Assembly (NCBI GenBank): GCA_002448975.1
Contig: DKBO01000267.1
Span: 1 to 5,970 of the forward strand
Origin: Nitrospiraceae bacterium UBA6898
GTDB taxonomy: Bacteria; Nitrospirota; Thermodesulfovibrionia; Thermodesulfovibrionales; UBA6898
Direction of reading: 5' to 3'
DNA length: 5,970 nucleotides
The first letter of the stretch is position 1, and every line of letters starts with the position of its first letter. Both the position numbers and the translations under genes were made by a program. A model generated the notes under the pieces. That model searched no databases, was not told the DNA's origin, and saw nothing but the letters and a program-made list of their open reading frames with translations. This document shows positions 1-5,142 of this stretch, piece after piece.

Positions 1-696
1 GCCGGCGACATTGTCGAGGAAATAGCGGTCATGGGTCACGGCAATCACCGTCCCGGCATATCCCTGCAGGTGATGCTCCATCCAGGACACGGACTCAGCG
101 TCGAGATGGTTCGTCGGCTCATCGAGGAGCAAAATGTCCGGCTTCTGGAGCAGCAGTCTGCAGAGCGCCACCCGCCGGCGCTCTCCACCGGACAGCACCT
201 TCACCAGGGTGTCGCACGGTGGACACCGGAGTGCATCCATCGCCATCTCGAGCCTGCTGTCGAGGTCCCAGGCATCCAGGGCATCAAGCTTCTCTTGAAC
301 AGCGCCCTGGCGTTCGATCAGCTTGTTCATCTCCTCATCGGACATCGGTTCGGCAAACTTCTCGTTGATCCGGTTATATTCATGCATCAGCTCGACCGTA
401 TCCTGCACACCCTCTTCGACGATCTGACGTACGGTCTTCGTGTCGTCCAGCAGGGGCTCCTGCTCGAGAAATCCGACCGTATGGCCGGGTGAAAGCACCG
501 TCTCGCCCACGAAGTCCTTGTCGACACCGGCAAGGATCCTCAGAAGTGAACTCTTGCCCGAACCATTCAGCCCGAGAACGCCGATCTTCGCACCATAGAA
601 GTAGGAGAGGTAGATGTCTTTCAGGACCTGCTTTTTGTTGTAGAACTTACTGACCCCAACCATGGAATAGATGACTTTGTTCGGTTCCTTTGACAT
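1..696 (-). CDS. ettA: EttA, ABC-F translation-throttle ATPase (N-terminal 232 residues; cut by window edge)
   Basis: This is the N-terminal part of an ABC-F protein. EttA binds the ribosomal E site and gates translation elongation according to cellular energy state (family knowledge); it is a soluble cytoplasmic ATPase. The first nucleotide-binding domain is visible: Walker A GLNGSGKS (residues 42-49), an arm-like insertion (about 95-140), the ABC signature LSGGERRR (168-175), Walker B ending in LLLDEPTNHLD (189-199), and the H-loop histidine in VTHDRYFLDNVAG (His222). The wording from the signature to the H-loop closely matches E. coli EttA as I recall it, so EttA is preferred over Uup or other ABC-F members. 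The family is about 555 residues, so the second ATPase domain lies beyond position 1. The ATG at 696 fits the family N-terminus (MSKEPNKVIYSMVGVSK). There is no Shine-Dalgarno sequence, and a -10 box sits immediately upstream. The same frame stays open 49 codons further upstream, to an ATG at 843, but that stretch is promoter-like and has no family similarity that I recognise. Confidence 0.93.
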   Translation of the reverse strand, partial: MSKEPNKVIYSMVGVSKFYNKKQVLKDIYLSYFYGAKIGVLGLNGSGKSSLLRILAGVDKDFVGETVLSPGHTVGFLEQEPLLDDTKTVRQIVEEGVQDTVELMHEYNRINEKFAEPMSDEEMNKLIERQGAVQEKLDALDAWDLDSRLEMAMDALRCPPCDTLVKVLSGGERRRVALCRLLLQKPDILLLDEPTNHLDAESVSWMEHHLQGYAGTVIAVTHDRYFLDNVAG

Positions 697-733
697 GGAG
701 GAGATTATACCATGATTATCATTCCGGCATTTG
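697..733 (-). promoter_or_regulatory. Probable ettA promoter with extended -10 box, giving a leaderless transcript
   Basis: Reading the minus strand, TGGTATAAT (712 to 704) is a perfect extended -10 element (TGn followed by TATAAT). The usual 6-8 nt spacing from the last base of the -10 box puts the transcription start at about 698-696, on or next to the A of the ettA ATG. No good -35 hexamer is present at 16-18 bp (candidates such as AAATGC are poor). This is tolerated for extended -10 promoters. The seven bases between the -10 box and the ATG are CTCCTCC, which cannot act as a Shine-Dalgarno sequence. The promoter separates ettA from the Rnf transcript, which ends at the terminator near 921. 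Confidence 0.6.
708..726 (-). promoter_or_regulatory. Fur-box-like palindrome overlapping the ettA promoter (weak candidate operator)
   Basis: The minus strand carries ATGATAATCAT (722-712), a perfect 5-1-5 palindrome. Placed on the classical 19-bp Fur consensus (708-726), it matches 13 of 19 positions, with all 12 central bases identical. It touches the TG of the extended -10 box, so a bound repressor would block the promoter. I know of no established Fur control of ettA, and AT-rich palindromes near promoters arise by chance. Treat this as a site-like sequence, not a demonstrated operator. Confidence 0.2.
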
Positions 734-740
734 GCCGGAA
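722..740. repeat. Perfect 7-bp inverted repeat in the -35 region of ettA
   Basis: TTCCGGC (722-728) and GCCGGAA (734-740) are exact inverted copies separated by five bases (ATTTG). The repeat covers the place where a -35 element of the ettA promoter would lie and directly adjoins the Fur-like palindrome. No T-run follows on either strand, so it is not an intrinsic terminator. It could be an operator or a short hairpin; its function is unknown. Confidence 0.5.
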
Positions 741-920
741 AGCCAGCAGGAGGAGACCAAGCAGCAATATCATGAAGGTTCACAATATGCAACGGCCCTC
801 CAGCAGGGCCGATGCATACGTTAGTGAAGTTCCCTTTCGCCATCAGCGATGCCCGGCCGGTGCAGGGTTGCGTTCCACGATATCGAACTTGCCGTCATTT
901 AGCTGACACTCTGCACCTAT
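741..920. other. Non-coding spacer between the Rnf terminator and the ettA promoter
   Basis: Apart from the hairpin at 786-818, I see no gene here. Open frames on the plus strand lack ribosome binding sites and recognisable products. On the minus strand, a 24-residue open stretch without a start codon ends in a TGA at 845-843 that overlaps an ATG at 843. That ATG opens a 49-codon extension in frame with ettA. Neither has a Shine-Dalgarno sequence. The stretch could hold the remains of a lost small gene, but nothing identifies one. Confidence 0.5.
786..818. repeat. 33-nt imperfect hairpin in the rnfB-ettA spacer
   Basis: TATGCA (786-791) pairs with TGCATA (813-818), and CGGCCCT (793-799) pairs with AGGGCCG (805-811). 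One A/A mismatch (792/812) interrupts the stem, and the loop is CCAGC (800-804). That gives 13 base pairs in total. It lies downstream of the Rnf terminator and upstream of the ettA promoter, and no T-run follows on either strand, so it is not a standard terminator. It could be a dispersed repeat of the REP kind, a protein-binding site, or a structural backstop for readthrough RNA. No second copy is seen in this window. Confidence 0.55.
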
Positions 921-949
921 GGAAAATAAAAGGCCCTCAAAGAGGGCCT
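921..949 (-). terminator. Rho-independent terminator of the rnf operon
   Basis: On the minus strand an 8-bp perfect stem, AGGCCCTC/GAGGGCCT (949-942 with 938-931), closes a three-base TTT loop (941-939). It is followed by a T-rich tract, TTTATTTT (930-923). This is a textbook intrinsic terminator oriented with rnfB, whose stop codon is about 60 nt upstream. The plus-strand side of the stem has no T-run, so termination is one-way. It marks the end of the rnf transcript and implies that ettA has its own promoter. Confidence 0.9.
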
Positions 950-967
950 CACGTATAGTTGATCTCA

Positions 968-993
968 TCCCCCCTGTTCATTTTTCGGGGGGA
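968..993. other. G/C-tract hairpin between the rnfB stop and the terminator
   Basis: TCCCCCC (968-974) and GGGGGGA (987-993) form a 7-bp perfect stem around a 12-nt loop (975-986). It sits in the 3' untranslated part of the rnf transcript, about 20 nt after the rnfB stop and about 20 nt before the terminator stem. It could stabilise the 3' end of the mRNA or simply be a local homopolymer pairing. It is not followed by a T-run on the minus strand. Confidence 0.4.
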
Positions 994-1011
994 AGCGACT
1001 TTTCTGCAGGA

Positions 1012-2178
1012 TTATGCAGCCACTGTTTGTTTCGCCTTCTTTGCAGCAGCCGCTGCAAACACCTCCTGCGCATTGAATGTCCCGTCAATCGCCTGCGTGG
1101 GGCATTTGGCCGTGCAGATACCGCAGCCAATGCACTTCCCCTGATCAATCGCATGCATCTTCTTCAACTCACCTGCTGGTGCGTCAACCGGGCAGACCTT
1201 GGCACAGATCTGGCAACCGATGCACTTGTCCGTAATGAATGCCTTCGATCGGGACGGCAGATGATCAACGATAGCCTTGGTCGGACACTTGGTCACGCAG
1301 AGTCCGCAGACTTTGCATTTATCGATATCGATCCGTGAGAAGTTATTCTGGACTGAAGGAGCTTCGAAAGGACATACCTTAACGCATATACCGCAGGCAA
1401 TGCAGCCCAGGTCGCAGTTCTTCTTGGTATCACCGCCCTTGTCCTTGGAATGGCAGGCGACCAGGACCATCCGGGATGCGGGAAGCACTTCGATCACCTT
1501 CTTGGGGCATGCCTGCTCACACTTTCTGCAGCCGGTGCATTTCTTGATATCCACGACAGGCAGTCCGTCATTTCCCATATGCAATGCATCGAACGGGCAT
1601 ACCCGGGTGCAGGTACCGTATCCGAGACAGCCATAGGCGCAGGATTTATCCCCCCCGCCCGCAAGGACAGCTGCCCGGCAGTCCACCACCCCTTCATATT
1701 TGAACTTCTTTCTCGATTTGCTGGTTCCGCCCTGGCACATGACACGTGCAAACTGAGGTTCCTTCACCTCGGCCTTCTTGCCGGTGATGAGAGCGACGGC
1801 TTCCGCACCCTTTGCTCCGGCCGGGATGCAGAGGGCAGGAGAGACATCAGGGTTGTTGACCACCGCCTCTGCATACTGTTCACAGCCGGCATAGCCGCAT
1901 GCACCGCAATGGGCATGGGCAAGCACGTCTTTCACCTTTTCGACCCTGGGGTCGATCTGGACAGCGAACCGCTTGGCGGCAATTGCAAGGCTGGCGCCGA
2001 ATACTGCTCCGAGGCCGGCCAGAAAGACCAGTGTCCACTTTACGAGGGGAACAAGATCGACCTTCTCCCTGGCCTCAATCCCTCCGCCGACGCCGGCAAA
2101 GACAACAGAGGCTAAGAAAAAAACCATGCAGACGGCAATCAGGCCGATCCTTTTCATATTCAGTCCTCGAGACATCAT
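1012..2178 (-). CDS. rnfB: RnfB, polyferredoxin subunit of the Rnf complex (ferredoxin-oxidising), with extra N-terminal segment
   Basis: RnfB is the membrane-anchored cytoplasmic entry point for electrons from reduced ferredoxin. The canonical N-terminal helix is at about 44-66, ending AIAAKRF. It is followed by the 4Fe-4S domain CGACGYAGC with Cys 91, 94, 99 and 117. Six ferredoxin-type motifs follow, with Cys 180/184/190/194, 214/217/220/224, 259/262/265/269, 288/291/294/298, 319/322/325/329 and 349/352/355/359. That allows up to seven [4Fe-4S] clusters, as in the long RnfB of acetogens and unlike the roughly 190-residue enterobacterial RsxB. At 388 residues it exceeds the roughly 330 of Acetobacterium because of an added hydrophobic N-terminus (residues 8-28, MKRIG to VVFAG) that looks like a cleavable signal peptide. 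The start is uncertain: AAGGAG at 2189-2184 serves ATG 2178 (5-nt spacing) or ATG 2175 (8 nt), and GAGG at 2168-2165 could serve ATG 2157 (7 nt). The C-terminus is an Ala/Lys-rich tail (373-388). It is the last gene of the operon. Confidence 0.96.
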   Translation of the reverse strand: MMSRGLNMKRIGLIAVCMVFFLASVVFAGVGGGIEAREKVDLVPLVKWTLVFLAGLGAVFGASLAIAAKRFAVQIDPRVEKVKDVLAHAHCGACGYAGCEQYAEAVVNNPDVSPALCIPAGAKGAEAVALITGKKAEVKEPQFARVMCQGGTSKSRKKFKYEGVVDCRAAVLAGGGDKSCAYGCLGYGTCTRVCPFDALHMGNDGLPVVDIKKCTGCRKCEQACPKKVIEVLPASRMVLVACHSKDKGGDTKKNCDLGCIACGICVKVCPFEAPSVQNNFSRIDIDKCKVCGLCVTKCPTKAIVDHLPSRSKAFITDKCIGCQICAKVCPVDAPAGELKKMHAIDQGKCIGCGICTAKCPTQAIDGTFNAQEVFAAAAAKKAKQTVAA

Positions 2179-2265
2179 TTCTGCTCCTTATAATTAGTGT
2201 CAGTATTCAGTCTTAACTGCACACCGTTACTCCTGACTGACATGTTTTTACAGCAAAGTGTATAT
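2179..2265 (-). other. 87-nt rnfA-rnfB intergenic gap with possible micro-ORF and long-loop inverted repeat
   Basis: This is the largest gap in an otherwise tight operon. On the minus strand it contains a 7-bp inverted repeat, TGTCAGT and ACTGACA, with a loop of about 30 nt. It also contains a 22-codon frame starting at ATG 2243 whose TGA (2177-2175) overlaps the rnfB start codons (ATGATG). The micro-ORF has no Shine-Dalgarno sequence, so translation is doubtful. No convincing internal promoter or terminator is seen. The rnfB ribosome binding site AAGGAG lies at 2189-2184. Confidence 0.4.
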
Positions 2266-2859
2266 TTATAGTGTAATCAATCCTGAAAATCCTGTAAATG
2301 CAAGTGCGATGAGCCCGGTTATCACGAAGGCCATGGGAAGCCCCTTGAAAACCGCGGGAACATCAGCAAGCTCAAGCTTCTCACGGATGCTCGCCATGAT
2401 GATAAGGGCAAGCGCAAAGCCGAGGCCAGAGCCGAAACCAAAGGAAATGCTCTGGAGAAACGAATACTTCTCTCCGGCGTTTACCAGCGGGACGGCAAGG
2501 ATAATACAATTGGTAGAGATCAGCGCGAGGTAGATACCGAGCTTGTAATACAGCCCCGGCGACACCTTTCTCATGATCGTATCCGACGCCTGAACCAGAC
2601 CGGCAATAATGCCGATAAATACGATGATCTCCAGGAATGTTATCTCAAGCGGGATCATGAGCTTGGTAAAGACCACCCAGCTTAACGCTGCGCTGATCAT
2701 CATGACCGCCGTGAATGTTATGCTCATACCGACAGCCGTCTCCATCTTCTTTGAGACGCCGAAGAAGATGCAGAGGCCGAGGAACCGGGTGAATACAAAA
2801 TTGTTTATGAGCGACGCTGAGATGATCAGTTCAAAATATTTGGTGAATTCGCTTCCCAT
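2266..2859 (-). CDS. rnfA: RnfA, integral membrane subunit carrying two intramembrane [2Fe-2S] cysteine ligands
   Basis: RnfA is one of the two homologous six-helix membrane proteins (RnfA/RnfE, related to NqrE/NqrD) that together hold a [2Fe-2S] cluster in the middle of the membrane and relay electrons between the cytoplasmic and outer faces. Both hallmark cysteines are present: Cys30 in RFLGLC, followed by GVSKKMETA, and Cys118 in LISTNC. Further family stretches are NNFVFTRFLG (19-28), SIREKLELADVPAVFKG towards the C-terminus, and the ending GFSGLI. The length of 197 is normal (about 190-195), and helices fall roughly at 8-26, 42-60, 72-92, 104-122, 132-156 and 173-192. The start at 2859 is supported by AAGGAGG at 2871-2865 with 5-nt spacing, 13 nt after the rnfE stop. 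Its pairing with an RnfE that lacks one cysteine is notable. Confidence 0.97.
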   Translation of the reverse strand: MGSEFTKYFELIISASLINNFVFTRFLGLCIFFGVSKKMETAVGMSITFTAVMMISAALSWVVFTKLMIPLEITFLEIIVFIGIIAGLVQASDTIMRKVSPGLYYKLGIYLALISTNCIILAVPLVNAGEKYSFLQSISFGFGSGLGFALALIIMASIREKLELADVPAVFKGLPMAFVITGLIALAFTGFSGLITL

Positions 2860-2864
2860 GTGTT

Positions 2865-2871
2865 CCTCCTT
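2865..2871 (-). promoter_or_regulatory. Strong ribosome binding site of rnfA
   Basis: AAGGAGG stands five bases before the rnfA ATG at 2859, in the 13-nt gap after the rnfE stop codon (2875-2873). It fixes the rnfA start. Confidence 0.85.
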
Positions 2872-2872
2872 A

Positions 2873-3526
2873 TTAGTGCGAAACCGCGCCCTTCTTCATG
2901 TAGCGGACGTCAATCCAGTTGAAAAAGGCCATCAGGATGCCCACGGCAAGGAATCCGCCTGCAGGCAGTACCATGATCAGGAGCGGTTTGGTATGCATAA
3001 AAGTTATGACATGCGCCGATGACAGGCTGGTCGGGATGGTCAAGGTTCCCTTGCCGACCAGCTCCCGGAAGAAACTGATGACCGTAAGCGCAAACAGGAA
3101 CCCGACACCCATGCCGAGACCATCCGCCATGGAAGGCATAAAACTGTTCTTGCTGGCGAACATCTCGGCCCGCGCAAGGATGGAGGCAAAGGCAACGATG
3201 AGCTGAATATACAGGCCGACTTTCGCATAGACATCAGGGACAAAGGCCGCCATGAGCATGGAGGTGACCGTCACCCATCCTGATATGACCAGCATGAAGA
3301 TCGGCAGCCGTACCTTGGGATGGATGACCTTCCGCATCAGCGAAATGGTGATATTTACCATGGTCTGGACAAAAAGCACTGCTGCCCCCATGAATATACC
3401 GTTCTTCAGGTTATTGGTAACAGCGATCGAAGGGCAAAGACTCAGTGCAAGCTTGAAGATCGTGTTCTCCTTTATAATACCGTTTAAGAAGAGGTCCTTG
3501 AGACTAGTTGTGCTGGTGCTGGACAT
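2873..3526 (-). CDS. rnfE: RnfE, integral membrane subunit, lacking the second cluster-ligand cysteine
   Basis: RnfE is the six-helix partner of RnfA in the ion-translocating membrane core. Family features are ALSLCPSIAVTNN (27-39, with ligand Cys31), the KVRLPIFMLVI stretch (71-81), ARAEMFASKN (118-127), DGLGMGVGF (135-143) and FRELVGKGTL (153-162). The 217 residues are within the family range. The striking deviation is at residues 112-115. Relatives read about LIVTNCI before GRAEAFA, whereas this protein reads LIVAFASILARAEMFA, with Ala114 where the conserved cysteine should be. Cys31 is the only cysteine in the protein. Flanking residues on both sides align in frame, so this is a substitution and not a frameshift. 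The start at 3526 is set by AAGGAGG at 3541-3535 (8-nt spacing) and overlaps the end of rnfG by 23 nt, suggesting translational coupling. Identification as RnfE is secure; full redox function is less so. Confidence 0.95.
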   Translation of the reverse strand: MSSTSTTSLKDLFLNGIIKENTIFKLALSLCPSIAVTNNLKNGIFMGAAVLFVQTMVNITISLMRKVIHPKVRLPIFMLVISGWVTVTSMLMAAFVPDVYAKVGLYIQLIVAFASILARAEMFASKNSFMPSMADGLGMGVGFLFALTVISFFRELVGKGTLTIPTSLSSAHVITFMHTKPLLIMVLPAGGFLAVGILMAFFNWIDVRYMKKGAVSH

Positions 3527-4094
3527 CTGCCGTGCCTCCTTCCTTTACTGTTTTGATCAGGAACTCGACGCCATGTTTCACCGCGTCTTCCGTTACCGCG
3601 CGGCTCGAGATGGTGGCGCCGGAAATCGCCTCCACGTATTCCTTGGTTTCGGTCTTCAGGACCTTCAGATGATCCACATCCTTGCCCTTGAGCCGGTCCT
3701 TGAAGTAATCGAGCTCTATCTCGTCACCCAGTCCCGGGGTCTCTCCGTGCGCCAGAATGTTAATCTTCTGGACAACGAAATCCCTGTCGACCGCCACGAA
3801 GGTATTGATATAGCTTGAGTACCCTTTGCCGAATGACTGGATAACATAGCCCGCTGTCGCCCCGTCCTTCTTCGCTTCGAAGTACTTTGCATGCTTGTCA
3901 TGGATAGTCCAGTCGCCGAGTTTGGTAAAGTCAGCGCCGGGAATGAGCTGTTTGAGGGCTTCCTGCTCGGCCTTCACATTGTTCTGAAATATCTTGGGAG
4001 ATGCGTTCGCATAGACAAAGGCAAGGATGAAACCGCCGATGAGATACACAATGACGAGGTTCAGGGTTATTTTGATGATATCCTTGACAGTCAT
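3504..4094 (-). CDS. rnfG: RnfG, membrane-anchored flavoprotein with covalent FMN
   Basis: RnfG carries an FMN bound through a phosphoester to a threonine, attached by the flavin transferase ApbE (family knowledge). Its domain lies outside the cytoplasmic membrane. Visible here are one N-terminal membrane helix (about 7-28, KITLNLVIVYLIGGFILAF), the conserved HGETPGLGDEI segment (116-126), and the flavinylation motif SGATIS with acceptor Thr161, preceded by EAI. The protein has 196 residues, close to the usual length. The start at 4094 is chosen over upstream in-frame codons because AAGGAGG (4108-4102) lies 7 nt before it, it overlaps the rnfD stop by one base (TAATG), and the family N-terminus begins there. 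The longer frame reaching back to 4406 only mirrors rnfD in another frame. The C-terminus ends in a His-rich tail (VQHQHN). No apbE gene is in the window. Confidence 0.96.
   Translation of the reverse strand: MTVKDIIKITLNLVIVYLIGGFILAFVYANASPKIFQNNVKAEQEALKQLIPGADFTKLGDWTIHDKHAKYFEAKKDGATAGYVIQSFGKGYSSYINTFVAVDRDFVVQKINILAHGETPGLGDEIELDYFKDRLKGKDVDHLKVLKTETKEYVEAISGATISSRAVTEDAVKHGVEFLIKTVKEGGTADVQHQHN
3535..3541 (-). promoter_or_regulatory. Ribosome binding site of rnfE inside the rnfG coding end
   Basis: AAGGAGG lies eight bases before the rnfE ATG (3526) and within the last codons of rnfG. It decides the rnfE start and makes the 23-nt gene overlap credible. Confidence 0.8.
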
Positions 4095-5131
4095 TACTTG
4101 GCCTCCTTTACCTTTGGCTGCTTCACGGCGCCGAAGACCTTTGCCTTGAACCCGCGGTCGATCAGCGGGGCAAAACAGTTCATAATGAGTATGGCGAACA
4201 TGACACCTTCGGGAAAGCCGCCCTTGAGCCTGATGATCATGGTGAGAAATCCGCAGCCAATGCCGAAAAGGATCTGTCCGTTCCTCACGGAAGGAGATGT
4301 CACATAATCGGTTGCCATGAACCAGGCGCCGAGCATCATGCCACCGCTGATCAAGTGGACAATCGGGTCTCCCTGGAACAGCCCTTCCTTGCCACCGAAG
4401 ATCCATGCCATGAGCGCAACCGTGGCAAGGAATGACACCGGGATATGCCAGGAAATGTATTTCTTGTACAGGAGGAACAGACCGCCGATCAGAATGGCGA
4501 TCGCCGACGTTTCGCCGATCGAGCCCGCGCGGTTGCCGCTCAGGAGATGCATATACAGGTTCATCTTGTCGCCAAAGACCTCTATCAGTTTGGAAAGTCC
4601 TTCTTCCTTTAATATGCCGAGAGGCGTCGCTGTGGTCTTCGCGTCCATGGCAAGGAAGGCAGCGGTCGGTTCATTCCAGATGGTCATGGCCTTTGGCCAG
4701 GATATCAGGGCAAAAGCCCTGCCGATAAGTGCCGGATTGAAGACATTGTACCCGAGACCGCCGAAAAGCTGCTTGGTTATCACGATGGCAAAGAAAGATG
4801 CAATGACCGGTATATGCACCGTAAAGGGAGAAAATGACCACAGGGATGCAGGCATGTTCATGCCGAGGAGCAGCCCGGTAAGAAAGCCGCTGCCGTCGCT
4901 CAGCACAGACGTTTTCCCTACCATCTTCATATACCACTGCTCGAAGACCATACAGCTGATAATGCTGAGAGCTGTTATGAAGAGCGCCTTGAGACCGAAG
5001 AAATAGAGACCGGAAAGCATAGCGGGCATGAGGGCAAGGCTTACGGTCCACATAATACGGCTCGTGGTCTCATCGCTCTTGATATGGGGACTTACGGATA
5101 CGATCAACTGTTCTTTTTTCGTTGACTCCAT
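4094..5131 (-). CDS. rnfD: RnfD, polytopic membrane flavoprotein subunit
   Basis: RnfD (related to NqrB) is a membrane subunit with a covalently bound FMN, lying next to RnfG in the electron path. It has 345 residues and a normal layout: a short polar N-terminus with VSVSPHIKS (11-19), several hydrophobic helices (roughly 28-45, 47-64, 80-92, 104-120), the family stretch GGLGYNVFNPALIGRAF (124-140), then the flavinylation motif DAKTTATPLG (163-172) with predicted acceptor Thr169. A second helix group follows (about 210-222, 228-246, 256-273, 285-301, 306-322), including DYVTSPSVRNGQ (275-286) and RLKGGFPEGVMFAIL (301-315). The C-terminus is a Lys-rich cytoplasmic tail. The start at 5131 lies behind a purine-rich AAGGAGAGG, 11 nt after the rnfC stop. 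Its TAA shares a base with the rnfG ATG. Confidence 0.97.
   Translation of the reverse strand: MESTKKEQLIVSVSPHIKSDETTSRIMWTVSLALMPAMLSGLYFFGLKALFITALSIISCMVFEQWYMKMVGKTSVLSDGSGFLTGLLLGMNMPASLWSFSPFTVHIPVIASFFAIVITKQLFGGLGYNVFNPALIGRAFALISWPKAMTIWNEPTAAFLAMDAKTTATPLGILKEEGLSKLIEVFGDKMNLYMHLLSGNRAGSIGETSAIAILIGGLFLLYKKYISWHIPVSFLATVALMAWIFGGKEGLFQGDPIVHLISGGMMLGAWFMATDYVTSPSVRNGQILFGIGCGFLTMIIRLKGGFPEGVMFAILIMNCFAPLIDRGFKAKVFGAVKQPKVKEAK
4102..4108 (-). promoter_or_regulatory. Ribosome binding site fixing the rnfG start
   Basis: AAGGAGG lies seven bases before ATG 4094 and inside the last codons of rnfD. It rules out the longer upstream frame as the rnfG start. Confidence 0.85.
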
Positions 5132-5142
5132 CTATCCTCTCC

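Noticed and set aside
31..492. Plus-strand frames of 100-220 codons opposite ettA, rnfB, rnfE and rnfD (for example 31-492 and 1450-2115)
   Set aside because: They are antisense to well-identified genes, their products are unlike known proteins, and they have no convincing ribosome binding sites.
697..843. A 49-codon in-frame upstream extension of ettA starting at ATG 843
   Set aside because: The ATG at 843 has no Shine-Dalgarno sequence, the stretch contains promoter-like TGGTATAAT and palindromes, and the EttA family begins at the residues encoded from 696.
843..917. A 24-residue minus-strand open stretch ending in a TGA that overlaps ATG 843
   Set aside because: It has no start codon in frame after the Rnf terminator and no ribosome binding site. 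It may be a remnant or chance, and nothing identifies it.
949..981. A 10-codon minus-strand frame (MNRGDEINYT) ending just before the terminator
   Set aside because: It has no ribosome binding site, is very short and overlaps the G-tract hairpin. It is most likely chance.
3504..3526. The 23-nt rnfG-rnfE overlap as a possible frameshift or gene fusion
   Set aside because: rnfE has its own well-placed ribosome binding site and both proteins have normal ends. It is an ordinary overlap in a tight operon.
3504..4406. A 300-codon reading of rnfG starting at 4406
   Set aside because: Its first 104 codons overlap rnfD in another frame and look like no RnfG. The strong AAGGAGG before ATG 4094 and the family N-terminus set the real start.
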